DNA from: CAZOKZ01 sp964580585
GTDB lineage: Bacteria > Sumerlaeota > Sumerlaeia > SLMS01 > JAHLLQ01
DNA: 64,000 bases
NCBI GenBank assembly: GCA_964580585.1
Contig: CAZOKZ010000012.1
Location: forward strand, 1-64,000
Direction of reading: 5' to 3'
Both the position numbers and the translations under genes were made by a program. The notes under the pieces are model-generated. The model was not told where the DNA came from. It worked only from the letters and a program-made list of their open reading frames with translations, and did no database searches. Below are positions 1 to 8,700 of the stretch, piece by piece; within the stretch, counting starts at the first letter, position 1; every line of letters begins with the position of its first letter.

Positions 1-1
1 C

Positions 2-367
2 GTCGTGTTGGTGGTGTTGGGCGCTGCCTATGGCGGGTGGGTGGCGTATCAAAATTTCAGCGGCACGGGAAACCAACTTCCCACGGCGGTGATTGCTCCC
101 TTGCCGGGTCCGATCGCCATGAGCGAGAAAATCGTTCTCGATGGTTCGCGATCTTCCGATCCCGAAAACGCCGCCCTGCGTTACAACTGGTCGCTCCCCG
201 ATCTGGGCAGCCAGGACTTCGTTCTGCGCCCGAATAACGGCGAAGACGCCGCTGCGCCCGAATTGCAAATCTTCACGACGGGTACGTTCACCATCGAATT
301 GCGTGTGTTCGACGGGCAGAACTATAGCCCAACGGTCAGCACAACGGTGCAAGTTTCATCCAACTGA
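2..367 (+). CDS. PKD-like domain protein, C-terminal part
   Basis: The frame is open from the window edge, so the N-terminus lies outside. The visible part starts with a hydrophobic stretch (VVLVVLGAAYGGWVAY), probably a membrane anchor or the end of a signal peptide. It is followed by about 90 residues resembling a PKD/Ig-like fold: PTAVI, then LDGSRSSDPE, then FTIELRVFDGQNYS near the C-terminus, the usual PKD order. Such domains usually mediate extracellular adhesion or carbohydrate binding; no enzyme domain is visible. The 3' end overlaps the convergent glycosyltransferase gene by 12 bases. Confidence 0.6.
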   Translation, partial: VVLVVLGAAYGGWVAYQNFSGTGNQLPTAVIAPLPGPIAMSEKIVLDGSRSSDPENAALRYNWSLPDLGSQDFVLRPNNGEDAAAPELQIFTTGTFTIELRVFDGQNYSPTVSTTVQVSSN

Positions 368-1489
368 TTTCAGCGCATCCTGATAGACCGCGTGCAGACG
401 GTTCGCCATTGCCTCGACGCTGAACTCGTCGAAGGCCCGGCGATAAGCCCGTTCCCCCATCTTGAGGCGCTTGTTCATGTCGCCGAGTAATTCGGCAATT
501 GCCGCCGCCAGCGCCTGATCGTCCGCCGGTTCCACAATCAACCCTGTTTGCTCGTGTTGATTGATGAACGGCACGCCGGTGGGCAAATTGCACGAAATCA
601 CGGGCAGCCCCGCAGCCATCGCTTCGATTTGCACCAGCCCGTAGGCTTCCGATGTCAGGTGACTTGGCAGGACAAACAAGTCCGATGCGTGGAAATGCGC
701 CACCACGTCTTCGTCGCTCACTTCACCCAGAAAATGCACACGGTCCGTGACCGAAAGTTCCTTCGCCAGATTTTCCAGGTTCGCGCGCTCGACTCCGTCC
801 CCCATAATCATCGCGTGAACGCTCGGCAGCCCGCGCATGGCGGACAGCAAAAAATGCAAGCCTTTATAGTAGCGTAATTTCCCAAGGAAACAAATCAACG
901 GCGCGCCTGCGTAGCGGCGTTTGATGTCGCGCGCCTGGGGCGCTGTGTCCGCCGTGCGTCGGTATTTTTCGAGCGGCATGCCGAGGGGGACGGAGACGCA
1001 TTTGTCGGCAAACTGAGAGAGAACCGGCGAGCTGTCGATCAGGCGCGGCGACGTTGGCATAATCGTGTGGCAACGTTTTAAGAACGCGCGCAACACAGGA
1101 CCGTAAACACCCATCGCCCATTTCTGGCGAACGATATCCGAGTGATAGGTCGCCACGACGGCTCCCTTAGGGCGTTTGAGCAAGTACGAAACGTCGCCTG
1201 TCGGATTGGGAACGTGAAAGTGCCAGATATCGGCTTTCAGTTTCGAGAACCAACTGGGAAACGAAGGAGAGAGCGGGGCGGAAAACGCCCGTCCCCATTC
1301 GCCGACTTCGATAACTCGAGTGCCCTCGTGTTCGCGCTCACGCGTTTCTCGACAACGTGAATTGACCAGTACTGTAATTTCATAATCGCCCAACGCCCGC
1401 ACGCCCGAAGCCATCCAATTTATCGAACGCTCGATGCCACCGACAATCGGTGGCCAGAAATCTTTATAAACGTGAACGACGTGAGGCAT
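356..1489 (-). CDS. Glycosyltransferase family 4 (GT-B fold)
   Basis: 377 residues. The N-terminal domain begins with the GT4-like PPIVGGIE glycine loop (about residues 13-20). The C-terminal Rossmann half has ICFLGKLRYYKG, then the EX7E nucleotide-sugar motif as EAYGLVQIE, followed by AMAAGLPVIS. This is the usual length and order for a retaining GT4 enzyme transferring a sugar from an NDP- or GDP-donor to a cell-surface glycan; donor and acceptor cannot be read from sequence. No signal peptide is visible, so it is probably cytoplasmic at the membrane. It ends tail to tail with the PKD gene. Other surface-glycan genes lie elsewhere in the window (heptosyltransferase, O-antigen ligases) but not adjacent. 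Confidence 0.88.
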   Translation of the reverse strand: MPHVVHVYKDFWPPIVGGIERSINWMASGVRALGDYEITVLVNSRCRETREREHEGTRVIEVGEWGRAFSAPLSPSFPSWFSKLKADIWHFHVPNPTGDVSYLLKRPKGAVVATYHSDIVRQKWAMGVYGPVLRAFLKRCHTIMPTSPRLIDSSPVLSQFADKCVSVPLGMPLEKYRRTADTAPQARDIKRRYAGAPLICFLGKLRYYKGLHFLLSAMRGLPSVHAMIMGDGVERANLENLAKELSVTDRVHFLGEVSDEDVVAHFHASDLFVLPSHLTSEAYGLVQIEAMAAGLPVISCNLPTGVPFINQHEQTGLIVEPADDQALAAAIAELLGDMNKRLKMGERAYRRAFDEFSVEAMANRLHAVYQDALKSVG

Positions 1490-1626
1490 GAGACGACCGA
1501 GATGAAGGATAAAGGCGAAAGAAGAAAGGAAAAAAGATGAGCAGGCGAAGCGTTGAATCTGTGAAGTGTCGGGGAGAAACGAAGATTCGATTATTCTTCA
1601 GTTCTCATCCATGATCCTTTCATCTC

Positions 1627-2406
1627 TCATCGTTTTCGGCAGAGTGCAATCCATCGAATCGAGTGGTTTGGGTGATAGGGCGCGCCGTAATAATCGCCCC
1701 ATTCTTCTTCGATGCTGAGGCAGACATCATCGAGCGCTTCACGCAATTCACGCGGTGTAAACAGGCGGACCGATTCTTCCATTTCGCGCACCAGATGATC
1801 TTCGCGCATCAATTGCATCCGTTTTTCCACGCGTTTGCGATCGGGGGTCAGATAGCGAATCGTTCGGACGCGGCTGCCGTCGCGGAATTCCTCGAACGAT
1901 TCGATTTCATCGCGGAACTGAAAGTCGCGTAAAATAATCGGGGAAGACAAAAAGTCGAATAAGTAATACCCCCCATGGACCATGATACGGGCGACTTCCT
2001 TGAAGACCGAAAAATTTTCCTGATCGTCCTGGAAATAACCAAACGCCGTGAAAAAATGAGTCACCGCGTCGAAGGTACTTTCGGGGAACGGCAGTTGGCG
2101 CATGTCGCCTCGCATCAGCGCATACTGAAAACCGCTTTGCCCGATGACCGCGCGTCGATTGGCCTCAAGTCCCCGTTGCAACAACTCGATCGACAGATCC
2201 AGTCCCACCACGCGCATGGCTTTTTGCCGGAGCGATAACACATGCCTTCCCGCCCCGCAGCACAAGTCGAACACCATCGAGCCGTTCGGCAACTGCGTAT
2301 GATCCAGAAACGACTGCACGATGCGGTCGGCTTCCACCTGGTTCCGATGGGAGTAGCGTTCAAGATAATCCGCGCCGAACGCGGTTTCATACCAAGGCTG
2401 GGTCAT
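1627..2406 (-). CDS. Class I SAM-dependent methyltransferase
   Basis: 259 residues. SAM-binding motif I is DLCCGAGRH (about residues 47-55), followed by VVGLDLS (motif II) and FDAVTHFFTAFGYF (motif III/IV region). This is the Methyltransf_11/25 type of small-molecule or protein methyltransferase. The substrate is unknown. About 137 bases separate it from the glycosyltransferase downstream on the same strand, so co-transcription is possible but not shown. No signal peptide or membrane segment. Confidence 0.85.
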   Translation of the reverse strand: MTQPWYETAFGADYLERYSHRNQVEADRIVQSFLDHTQLPNGSMVFDLCCGAGRHVLSLRQKAMRVVGLDLSIELLQRGLEANRRAVIGQSGFQYALMRGDMRQLPFPESTFDAVTHFFTAFGYFQDDQENFSVFKEVARIMVHGGYYLFDFLSSPIILRDFQFRDEIESFEEFRDGSRVRTIRYLTPDRKRVEKRMQLMREDHLVREMEESVRLFTPRELREALDDVCLSIEEEWGDYYGAPYHPNHSIRWIALCRKR

Positions 2407-2572
2407 GCTCGATTCCGGGGCAGTTTTTCAAGGTTGGTTGAGAGCAACATGTACGCTCATTCCCCACGACCGTCGTTTCCTTCGCTGAACCATAGACGGG
2501 GCGCAAGGAGGAAGGAAGGCGATCGGTCGAAAGGATAAAGAGGACGAGACAAGTTCATTCATCCTGTTGCCT

Positions 2573-3973
2573 TTATGCTTTCTCTTTCAAAACGGACTTC
2601 TGTCTTTTTCGCTCTAATCGATCCAGTCGCCGTTGTAAATCGTCGATCCAACGATCGCTCTTCTCGGGTGCGGGGGAGCGTCCCATCAACGACCTCAGTT
2701 CACTCTCGATTTCCCACTGGCGCAAGCATTCCCTGACTAATCGGTGAGCAGTTTCCCATTCCCGGGCCTGGTGTTCGTGATATTTGGCCAACTCGATCCA
2801 CGCAGGCATCGCCACCGCCAAAGGTCGAGTTTGCAACCCGCGCCAGATTTCCACCGCTCGTGTCCAATCACGTTCGCGGCGATAAACTCGCGCCAAATGC
2901 AACAAATGCAGATCCTCGTTCGGGTCGCGATGAGTCAACTCCAACGCGCGTTCATATAATAGCGCTGCTTGTCGGCGGTCGCCCTTCTGCTCCAGCCATC
3001 GCGCCAGACCCCGGCATTCCGAAGCGCATTGCAACCGTTCTGGATCGTCGATCATGCGAACGCGCTCGACCTGCACCGCCAGCAGCGACGCCAGCGATGC
3101 GATGTCCTGTGCGTTATGGTGCAGCACCATCGGCAACCGCCCCGGACGCCCCGTGCGAGCAAACGTCAACCAGATGTCCGGAATCAGAGCGCTTTCGATA
3201 TCCAACTCGCGATGAATTCCAAGGATCTCCCGTTCAACCGATCCAAGCGACACGCTCTCCAGCTTCCCGCGCCACAACCGACGGGCGAAATGCAGTAAAT
3301 CCAGGTTCGGACGAACCCACATCGAGGGGCGCAATCGCGCCAGTACCCCGCGCGTTCGCAACAACGGAACATCGAAGGACTTGCCGTTGTAGGTGCAGAA
3401 GGCCTCAAAGTCCCCCAGCCGGTCAGCCAGCGCTTCCATTTGCGCGCTTTCGTGGCAGAAATCCTCGATCAGGAATTGTTCGACCACAAACCGGTTGGGC
3501 GCTCCGTCGCTTGCGCGTTCGACCCACCCCACACCGATCAAAAACGCCACCGTCCCCGTTCCGCCTGCCAAGCCGCTCGTTTCCGTGTCCAAAAACGCCA
3601 CGCGGGTGATGTCGAACGGCTGGTCTGTTTTTGCTAACTCTGGAAAAATCAACGCTAAAGCGTCCGAATCGTCCAGCAAAGTCGAATCGGGAAGTGGCAG
3701 CCGATAGGTTTGATTGATCGGGGCGTTTGCGGGCTCGGCATCGAGCGTTGTGCGAATGCGGATTACGCGCCCCGAACCGCGTTCCTCGAACCGTACGTCG
3801 GAAAACGCCTCCAGCCACGCGGCAGGCTCGTCCGGCGATTCGGCTGGTGGGGGAGCGAGCGCTTGTTCACCACACGTCACCCCGTCGAACACCCCCGCGC
3901 GTACCGCGTCCAGAATGCGTTGCTTCTGGAGCTTGCGCCGTTGCAATTCTTCGAGCCGCGATTGCAAATCCAT
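2573..3973 (-). CDS. YprB-like DEDD-type exonuclease with TPR-like tail
   Basis: 466 residues. The N-terminal 100 residues are charged and coiled-coil-like. An RNase H-like DEDD nuclease domain follows: AFLDTETSGLAGGTGTVAFLIGVG (D-x-E, about 150-175), FCTYNGKSFDVPLLRTR (third acidic region), and HHNAQDIASLASLL carrying the last Asp. This is the arrangement of Bacillus YprB-type RNase_H_2 domains. The C-terminal 130 residues contain TPR-like helical pairs (RQAALLYERALELTHRDP; DWTRAVEIWRGL). Likely a 3'-5' nuclease on nucleic acid; in Bacillus the family sits beside helicase YprA, but no such helicase is nearby here. The nuclease call is firm; the biological role is not. Confidence 0.82.
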   Translation of the reverse strand: MDLQSRLEELQRRKLQKQRILDAVRAGVFDGVTCGEQALAPPPAESPDEPAAWLEAFSDVRFEERGSGRVIRIRTTLDAEPANAPINQTYRLPLPDSTLLDDSDALALIFPELAKTDQPFDITRVAFLDTETSGLAGGTGTVAFLIGVGWVERASDGAPNRFVVEQFLIEDFCHESAQMEALADRLGDFEAFCTYNGKSFDVPLLRTRGVLARLRPSMWVRPNLDLLHFARRLWRGKLESVSLGSVEREILGIHRELDIESALIPDIWLTFARTGRPGRLPMVLHHNAQDIASLASLLAVQVERVRMIDDPERLQCASECRGLARWLEQKGDRRQAALLYERALELTHRDPNEDLHLLHLARVYRRERDWTRAVEIWRGLQTRPLAVAMPAWIELAKYHEHQAREWETAHRLVRECLRQWEIESELRSLMGRSPAPEKSDRWIDDLQRRLDRLERKRQKSVLKEKA

Positions 3974-4207
3974 AAATTCCTCGATGCCATGACCGACTGT
4001 TGGCTACCGCCAGAACACCAACAGGGAATTTTATGACGAATCGCGCGAGAGAAATTCAAGGCAAAGCTTTGGCGAATTCGATTTGGACTGCTTTTTGCCC
4101 AGAGTGAATCGCATAGGGATTCACCCAGGCTCGAAACCCCGAATTCGCGATTCGCCCCCGTCACATGACTGAGCCTGATTCGACACTGTGTTCAAAAAGG
4201 ACCACCG

Positions 4208-5251
4208 ATGAAGCCGTTTGATCAGACACCATGTGACGTGGATTTGATGCGAAAACGTCCAGATCGATATTTCCGAGACCTCTCTGTTTTGGGAACGCAT
4301 CAATATGTAATCGCTGGAATTCTCGACGCTTACTATGAGGCGCGCCGGGAGTGCTGCAACTCAATCTGTATCGAGTTCCATGAAGATGGCGCGGTGACCG
4401 TCAGCGACGATGGGCGACCGATCCAATACCTTTTCGAGCAGCACTTGGGGCTCACGAATGTTGGGCTGCCGATCAAGCCCACGTTGCTTTCCACGCGCGA
4501 AGGGCGAATGATCACCGACGAGGAGTTTATCCTGATTCCGGAGAAACGCCGCGAGTTGGGGTTGTTTTTGCCTCTTGCTGCTTCTACCCAGGCTGAGTTG
4601 ATCACTCGTCGTGAGGATGGCGTTTACGTCACGCGGTTCGAGAAGGGGTATTGTTCCAAAGACGAAAAGTTGAACGAAGCCGTCGAGGCATTGGGAGAGA
4701 TGAACAACCGGTTTTCGTACCGGATGGACAGCGCGGTCCTCTCGCATCCGATCAATGCGGGAATGGTCCGGGGGATTGTCAGTGAATTGCGCGGGTACGC
4801 TGCCGTGACAGCGGGTTTGCGCATCATTGCCATCGATCATTTTTCCAAGATGCGCCACGAGTTTTACTACCCGAACGGTATTGCGGATTACGCAGCGGAA
4901 ATGGGGTGCGTTCCGCAATCTTACGACTTGCTCCAGCCCTTTTATTATCGAAATGCCGTGGGCGAATCCGTCGAGATCGTGCGTCTCGACCCGGTATTAT
5001 CGCCGCGCATTTTCCAATGTTTCGTGAACGGGTTTCCGACCGGAACCTTCGGGCATCATTGGGCGGCGATCCTGGGAGCGATGGCCGATCTGGGCCCCAA
5101 TTCTCCCATCCGGTATCCGGACGATGTTTCGTTGATTTTGAATATGAAGCTCAAATCGTTCGACTTTAAGAATCAAACCGACTTGATCGGAAATAACATC
5201 TATTTGTTGGTGTATAACGCGTTTATTTCGTACATCAACACGGGGTTTTGA
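4208..5251 (+). CDS. Degenerate GyrB/ParE-like ATPase-transducer protein without TOPRIM
   Basis: 347 residues aligning by eye with the N-terminal half of GyrB. MRKRPDRYF near residue 14 matches MRKRPGMYIG; VTVSDDGRPI matches the VxDNGRGIP strand; YVTRFEKGYC matches the Y-QxFERG segment; TAGLRIIAIDH and GIADYAAEMG match the LNxGLxI and GI-xFVxxLN stretches; FKNQTDLIGN matches the transducer FxGQTKxKLGN. Expected catalytic features are missing: the EVVDNSIDEA helix reads GILDAYYEARRE (no Mg-binding Asn), the GLHGVG lid glycines are absent, and the QTK lysine is Asp. The protein ends where GyrB's TOPRIM would begin. It is probably not a topoisomerase; it may be a dimerising or regulatory paralogue. 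The ATG at 4208 follows a short leader (AAAGGACCACCG). Confidence 0.72.
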   Translation: MKPFDQTPCDVDLMRKRPDRYFRDLSVLGTHQYVIAGILDAYYEARRECCNSICIEFHEDGAVTVSDDGRPIQYLFEQHLGLTNVGLPIKPTLLSTREGRMITDEEFILIPEKRRELGLFLPLAASTQAELITRREDGVYVTRFEKGYCSKDEKLNEAVEALGEMNNRFSYRMDSAVLSHPINAGMVRGIVSELRGYAAVTAGLRIIAIDHFSKMRHEFYYPNGIADYAAEMGCVPQSYDLLQPFYYRNAVGESVEIVRLDPVLSPRIFQCFVNGFPTGTFGHHWAAILGAMADLGPNSPIRYPDDVSLILNMKLKSFDFKNQTDLIGNNIYLLVYNAFISYINTGF

Positions 5252-5288
5252 ATTCAATCGCCGGTTGAACATTTCTGACGATGGGCGC

Positions 5289-7823
5289 TCACGTTCCCAC
5301 ACCCAGTTCCGGGATGTCGGCGATAACGACGCGGTCGCGACCCGAGCGCTTGGCTTTGTAAAGCGCCTGGTCCGCCGTGCGCAGTAATTCGTCCGCCGTG
5401 GTGCCATGGTCCGGGAACATGGCTAATCCGATCGACATGGTGATTCGCCCGAGCGACAATCCGCGATGCTCCAGGCAGGTGTTGCGCATTTCTTCGAGCA
5501 GGATTTCCGCCTTTTCACGGCAGGAATCGATCCCCGATTCGCACAGGATCACGGTGAATTCCTCACCGCCATAACGGCAGACGATATCCTCGCCGCGCAA
5601 CCGTTGCGTGAACATGTTCGCCACGGCGACCAGCGCTGCGTCGCCTGCATCGTGACCGAACTTGTCGTTGAATTGCTTGAAATGATCCACGTCGATCATC
5701 ATGACGCCGATCTGTTTACGATGGCGCACGGCTCGCCGCAATTCACGCTGCAGCGATTCCTGCATATAGCGACGGTTGAACAGCCCAGTCAGTGGATCGC
5801 GAATCGATTGCGCGCGCAGGCTTTCGCGAAGGCTCAGGTTTGCCAACGACAGCACCACGTGGTCCGCCAGATTCGCCGCGAGTTGTTTATGCGTGTCCCA
5901 GTTCTGATCGTTACACCCCTGGCGCAGGTAGAGCATACCCATCAATTCGCCTTGAGCGATCATTGGAATGCAGAGCGAGGGCGCGTGGGGCAGATCTGAG
6001 GCGTGATGGCAAACCAGTTTGACCTGATTTCTTTCGACCTCGAAAATTTTTCCCCGTCGCAACGCCCAGCATTCCTCCTGGCCGAAAACCACTTCGCCGA
6101 TTTCGTCTTCGCCCCAAACAGCCACAGCTTCCAGATAGTCCTTCGACGCTTTGAGGATGAACAGGGCGCCCGAATCTTCGGGGAACAGACGCTCGGCACA
6201 GTTGGCGATCGCGGGGAAGGCTTCGTCGCTGGACAGACAGACCTGCAACTGTTCGCCCAGGTCGTTGAGCAAGACCATGGCGTGGTTGCGTTCTTCGAGA
6301 TCTTTGACCCAGATGGCGAGCTTGTTATTGGCTTTTTCCAGTTCTTGCTCGGCGATTTTCCGTTCTGTGATGTCCCAGCAAACGCCCGTGATTTGCATCG
6401 GGATTTTGCGCGCGTCGCGATGGACCTCGCCGCGTGTGGCGACGACACGTGTTTTACCATCGGGCCAAAGCACAAAGTATTCTGTGTCCAACGGCGCGCC
6501 AATATCGATTGATTCGGCGATCAAATCGCGCACCCGTTCCCGGTCGCGCGGCATGATGCACTGATAGAAGTCTTCGGGTGTGCCTAAAAATTCGCCCGGT
6601 GTTTTGCCAAACAGTGCGTGATTATAATCGTCCCAGGTAATGGTATCTTCCTGGAGATTCCATCGCCACGTTCCGACCTGGGCGGAATCGAGGGCCGAGT
6701 TTAGTCGGCGGATCACCGCGCGCAAAGCTTCCTCGGACTGACGTTGTCCGGAAATGTTTTGAACCACACAGGCAAACATGGGGTGGTTGGGCAAATTCAA
6801 GTCCGTGAACAATAACCTGGACTCGAAACTCGAACCGTCCTTTCGGACAGCCTGGCAATTGATACTTTTTGCAACCAGTTGATCGCCATCGCGAAGAAAA
6901 TCGCCGATGGATTTGCCCTGCCCATCGCCGAAATACGTGGGAATCAGGGCGAAAATATTCATCTTCTGAACTTCTTGTTTCGAATAGCCGAACGCTTCGA
7001 TCGCCACGCGGTTGATGGATTCGATACGTCCCTTATCGTCGAAAATGATCAACGCGTCGGGAATGGCCTCCATCACCGCTTTCAGCCGGATGCGCAGCTC
7101 GAGGTTGATATCATTCACATGGCGAATTTCATCGGCGTCTTCGCTGTGACGACCGCCTTCGGCTTTCACCGTTGTGCGATAATCTTTAAACAGTTCCACC
7201 AGACGAGGTTCAGCCAGCATCAATTGGCGCAAATGGTCGTTTGCACGTTTGTCGTCTTTATAGGCGCCGGGTGGCCAGGACTCGGTCCAGTAATGGCAGG
7301 CCTGAATAAACGTAAGCAATAGTGCCAGGTACATGTGCCCGGCGGGACTCAGGATTCGAGTCAGTTGCATGTTGCAATCGGATTCGTTTCGGCGATGCAG
7401 GAAAACGGAAACTGCCGCGTCGAACAACACCGTGTCATCGGTGGATAAAGGAGCCGGCCATGTTTGCCCATGAATCGGGGGGATCAACTCAAGCTGTGCG
7501 ATCAACCGTGTTTCGTCTTCTTCGGAAACGGGCACAAGGCGCGTCAGCATGTCGTATATTTCAGACCCCTTCATCCCCATGGCGAAAAGCGAGCAACTGT
7601 GGCAAATCATCAGGTAGGGGTGCGAGCAGTAGCGCGACAGATAGGCGATCAGCATTTCCTTGAAGTGCGCTGGCAGGGGATTTTGGATCCACGCATGTCG
7701 AGCCTGATGCCAAAAAGGCTCCAGGATGTCCGGCTTGTCGAGGACGGACTCAAAAAGAGGCGGAACAAAGCCGAGGCTTTGCTCCATCTCCTGCTGAATT
7801 TGTTCACTCGATCGCACGATCAT
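5289..7823 (-). CDS. Diguanylate cyclase with AhpD-like, PAS, PAS and GAF domains
   Basis: 844 residues. Order: an N-terminal helical domain resembling AhpD/carboxymuconolactone decarboxylase folds (about 1-200, with SRYCSHPYLMICHSCSLFAMG in place of the usual S-x4-CPYC-x3-H); a PAS domain (about 235-350, ALIIFDDKGRIESINRVAIEAFGYS); a second PAS (about 365-490, WRWNLQEDTITW then GVCWDITERKIAE); a short coiled coil; a GAF domain (about 510-660); and a C-terminal GGDEF domain with DPLTGLFNRRYM, the active-site loop RYGGEEF near residue 750, and an RxxD inhibitory site (RGED) just before it. It should make c-di-GMP in response to redox or ligand cues. No EAL domain. Starts 1 base after a small upstream ORF and converges on the GyrB-like gene. 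Confidence 0.88.
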   Translation of the reverse strand: MIVRSSEQIQQEMEQSLGFVPPLFESVLDKPDILEPFWHQARHAWIQNPLPAHFKEMLIAYLSRYCSHPYLMICHSCSLFAMGMKGSEIYDMLTRLVPVSEEDETRLIAQLELIPPIHGQTWPAPLSTDDTVLFDAAVSVFLHRRNESDCNMQLTRILSPAGHMYLALLLTFIQACHYWTESWPPGAYKDDKRANDHLRQLMLAEPRLVELFKDYRTTVKAEGGRHSEDADEIRHVNDINLELRIRLKAVMEAIPDALIIFDDKGRIESINRVAIEAFGYSKQEVQKMNIFALIPTYFGDGQGKSIGDFLRDGDQLVAKSINCQAVRKDGSSFESRLLFTDLNLPNHPMFACVVQNISGQRQSEEALRAVIRRLNSALDSAQVGTWRWNLQEDTITWDDYNHALFGKTPGEFLGTPEDFYQCIMPRDRERVRDLIAESIDIGAPLDTEYFVLWPDGKTRVVATRGEVHRDARKIPMQITGVCWDITERKIAEQELEKANNKLAIWVKDLEERNHAMVLLNDLGEQLQVCLSSDEAFPAIANCAERLFPEDSGALFILKASKDYLEAVAVWGEDEIGEVVFGQEECWALRRGKIFEVERNQVKLVCHHASDLPHAPSLCIPMIAQGELMGMLYLRQGCNDQNWDTHKQLAANLADHVVLSLANLSLRESLRAQSIRDPLTGLFNRRYMQESLQRELRRAVRHRKQIGVMMIDVDHFKQFNDKFGHDAGDAALVAVANMFTQRLRGEDIVCRYGGEEFTVILCESGIDSCREKAEILLEEMRNTCLEHRGLSLGRITMSIGLAMFPDHGTTADELLRTADQALYKAKRSGRDRVVIADIPELGVGT

Positions 7824-7824
7824 A

Positions 7825-8025
7825 TCAGTTAACCCAAGTTGGTTCAGACTTAGCGGATAGACTGTCGCAAAACGAATTCACTAATGCAACTCTTTTATTT
7901 TCAGTCGTAAATTTTTGAAATTCTGGATCGCTCGCCAAATAATTGCGCAACTGGTTGAATTTTGTCTGGGTGAGGTTTGTAATTGGTTTGCCTCGATGTC
8001 GTGAAAATTCCACGTATTCGAGCAT
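7825..8025 (-). CDS. Small hypothetical protein upstream of diguanylate cyclase
   Basis: 66 residues, unrecognised. In its favour: the ATG at 8025 has a good Shine-Dalgarno (AAGGAAGAG directly before it), and its TGA stop lies one base before the ATG of the diguanylate cyclase (TGATATG), as in translational coupling. The protein is polar and helical-looking, with no signal peptide or membrane segment. The region is AT-richer than its neighbours. It could be a leader peptide or a small regulator of the cyclase. Confidence 0.45.
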   Translation of the reverse strand: MLEYVEFSRHRGKPITNLTQTKFNQLRNYLASDPEFQKFTTENKRVALVNSFCDSLSAKSEPTWVN

Positions 8026-8097
8026 CTCTTCCTTGCGTTAGGCCGCCTCGTGCATAGCATGAGCGCCCGCTGATGTCTTTTCCGTTTGGAGCCCCCG

Positions 8098-8526
8098 TTG
8101 TTTCCTTTCGTTACATTGTTATTTCTTGGCGCGATTATCTGGTACTTGGGTACGGGTCGATTTGGCCGCGCGCAAACCCAGGCATGGATCGATTGGTTTA
8201 ATCGTCATCCACGAATGCACGCGTTTTTGGACAAGCACCATGGGAAATTTCGTGCCTCGGGCCATTACTTCGAGTTCGGAGGGCTGTTTTTAGTATTATA
8301 TTGGTGTTGGGACGCATGGTTTGGCAATGGAAACTGGCAATGGTTACCCATGCGGGCGGCGATTTTAGGCCCCGTTTGCGCTGTGGCGGCGTACCTGGAT
8401 GAAGTCCATCAACTCCAGTCTGGCACCCGGCAGTTTCGGCGAGTGGACTTCCTGCACAGCCTGTGTGGTATTGCGTTGTCGGCGTTGTTTATTTGTTATC
8501 AATCATTGTGGCGATTGGGTTTATAG
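8098..8526 (+). CDS. VanZ-like integral membrane protein
   Basis: About 142 residues with four predicted membrane segments. Family marks are GHYFEFGGLFLVLYW in the second hydrophobic stretch and AYLDEVHQLQSGTRQFRRVDFLHSLCGIAL near the end, matching the VanZ signature H-x-x-E-F ... DE-x-HQ ... R-x-x-x-x-D. I chose TTG at 8098 because GGAG lies six bases upstream; an in-frame TTG at 8086 adds four residues but has no ribosome site. Function in the family is mostly unknown (low-level glycopeptide resistance in enterococcal VanZ). It is divergent from the small ORF and cyclase. Confidence 0.75.
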   Translation: MFPFVTLLFLGAIIWYLGTGRFGRAQTQAWIDWFNRHPRMHAFLDKHHGKFRASGHYFEFGGLFLVLYWCWDAWFGNGNWQWLPMRAAILGPVCAVAAYLDEVHQLQSGTRQFRRVDFLHSLCGIALSALFICYQSLWRLGL

Positions 8527-8700
8527 GCGTTTTTTCATCAAGCGATTCACTTTTCTGCTTACGAAAATGCAACCTGCACTTGCGGGAGTCCCCCTACTGT
8601 ACTAGCACCATTTTCACCATCGGTTCGGTTTCCCAGGCTCTTGAACGTTGGATGCCTGGACGACATCCGAGCCGTGGATTCCGCGTTAATGGAACCAAGA

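Noticed and set aside
984..997. GGGACGGAG-like word in the glycosyltransferase gene (also in waaF and the MFS gene)
   Set aside because: Each encodes residues expected at that place in the protein (for example SVPLGMP) and lacks the partner arm, so chance is sufficient.
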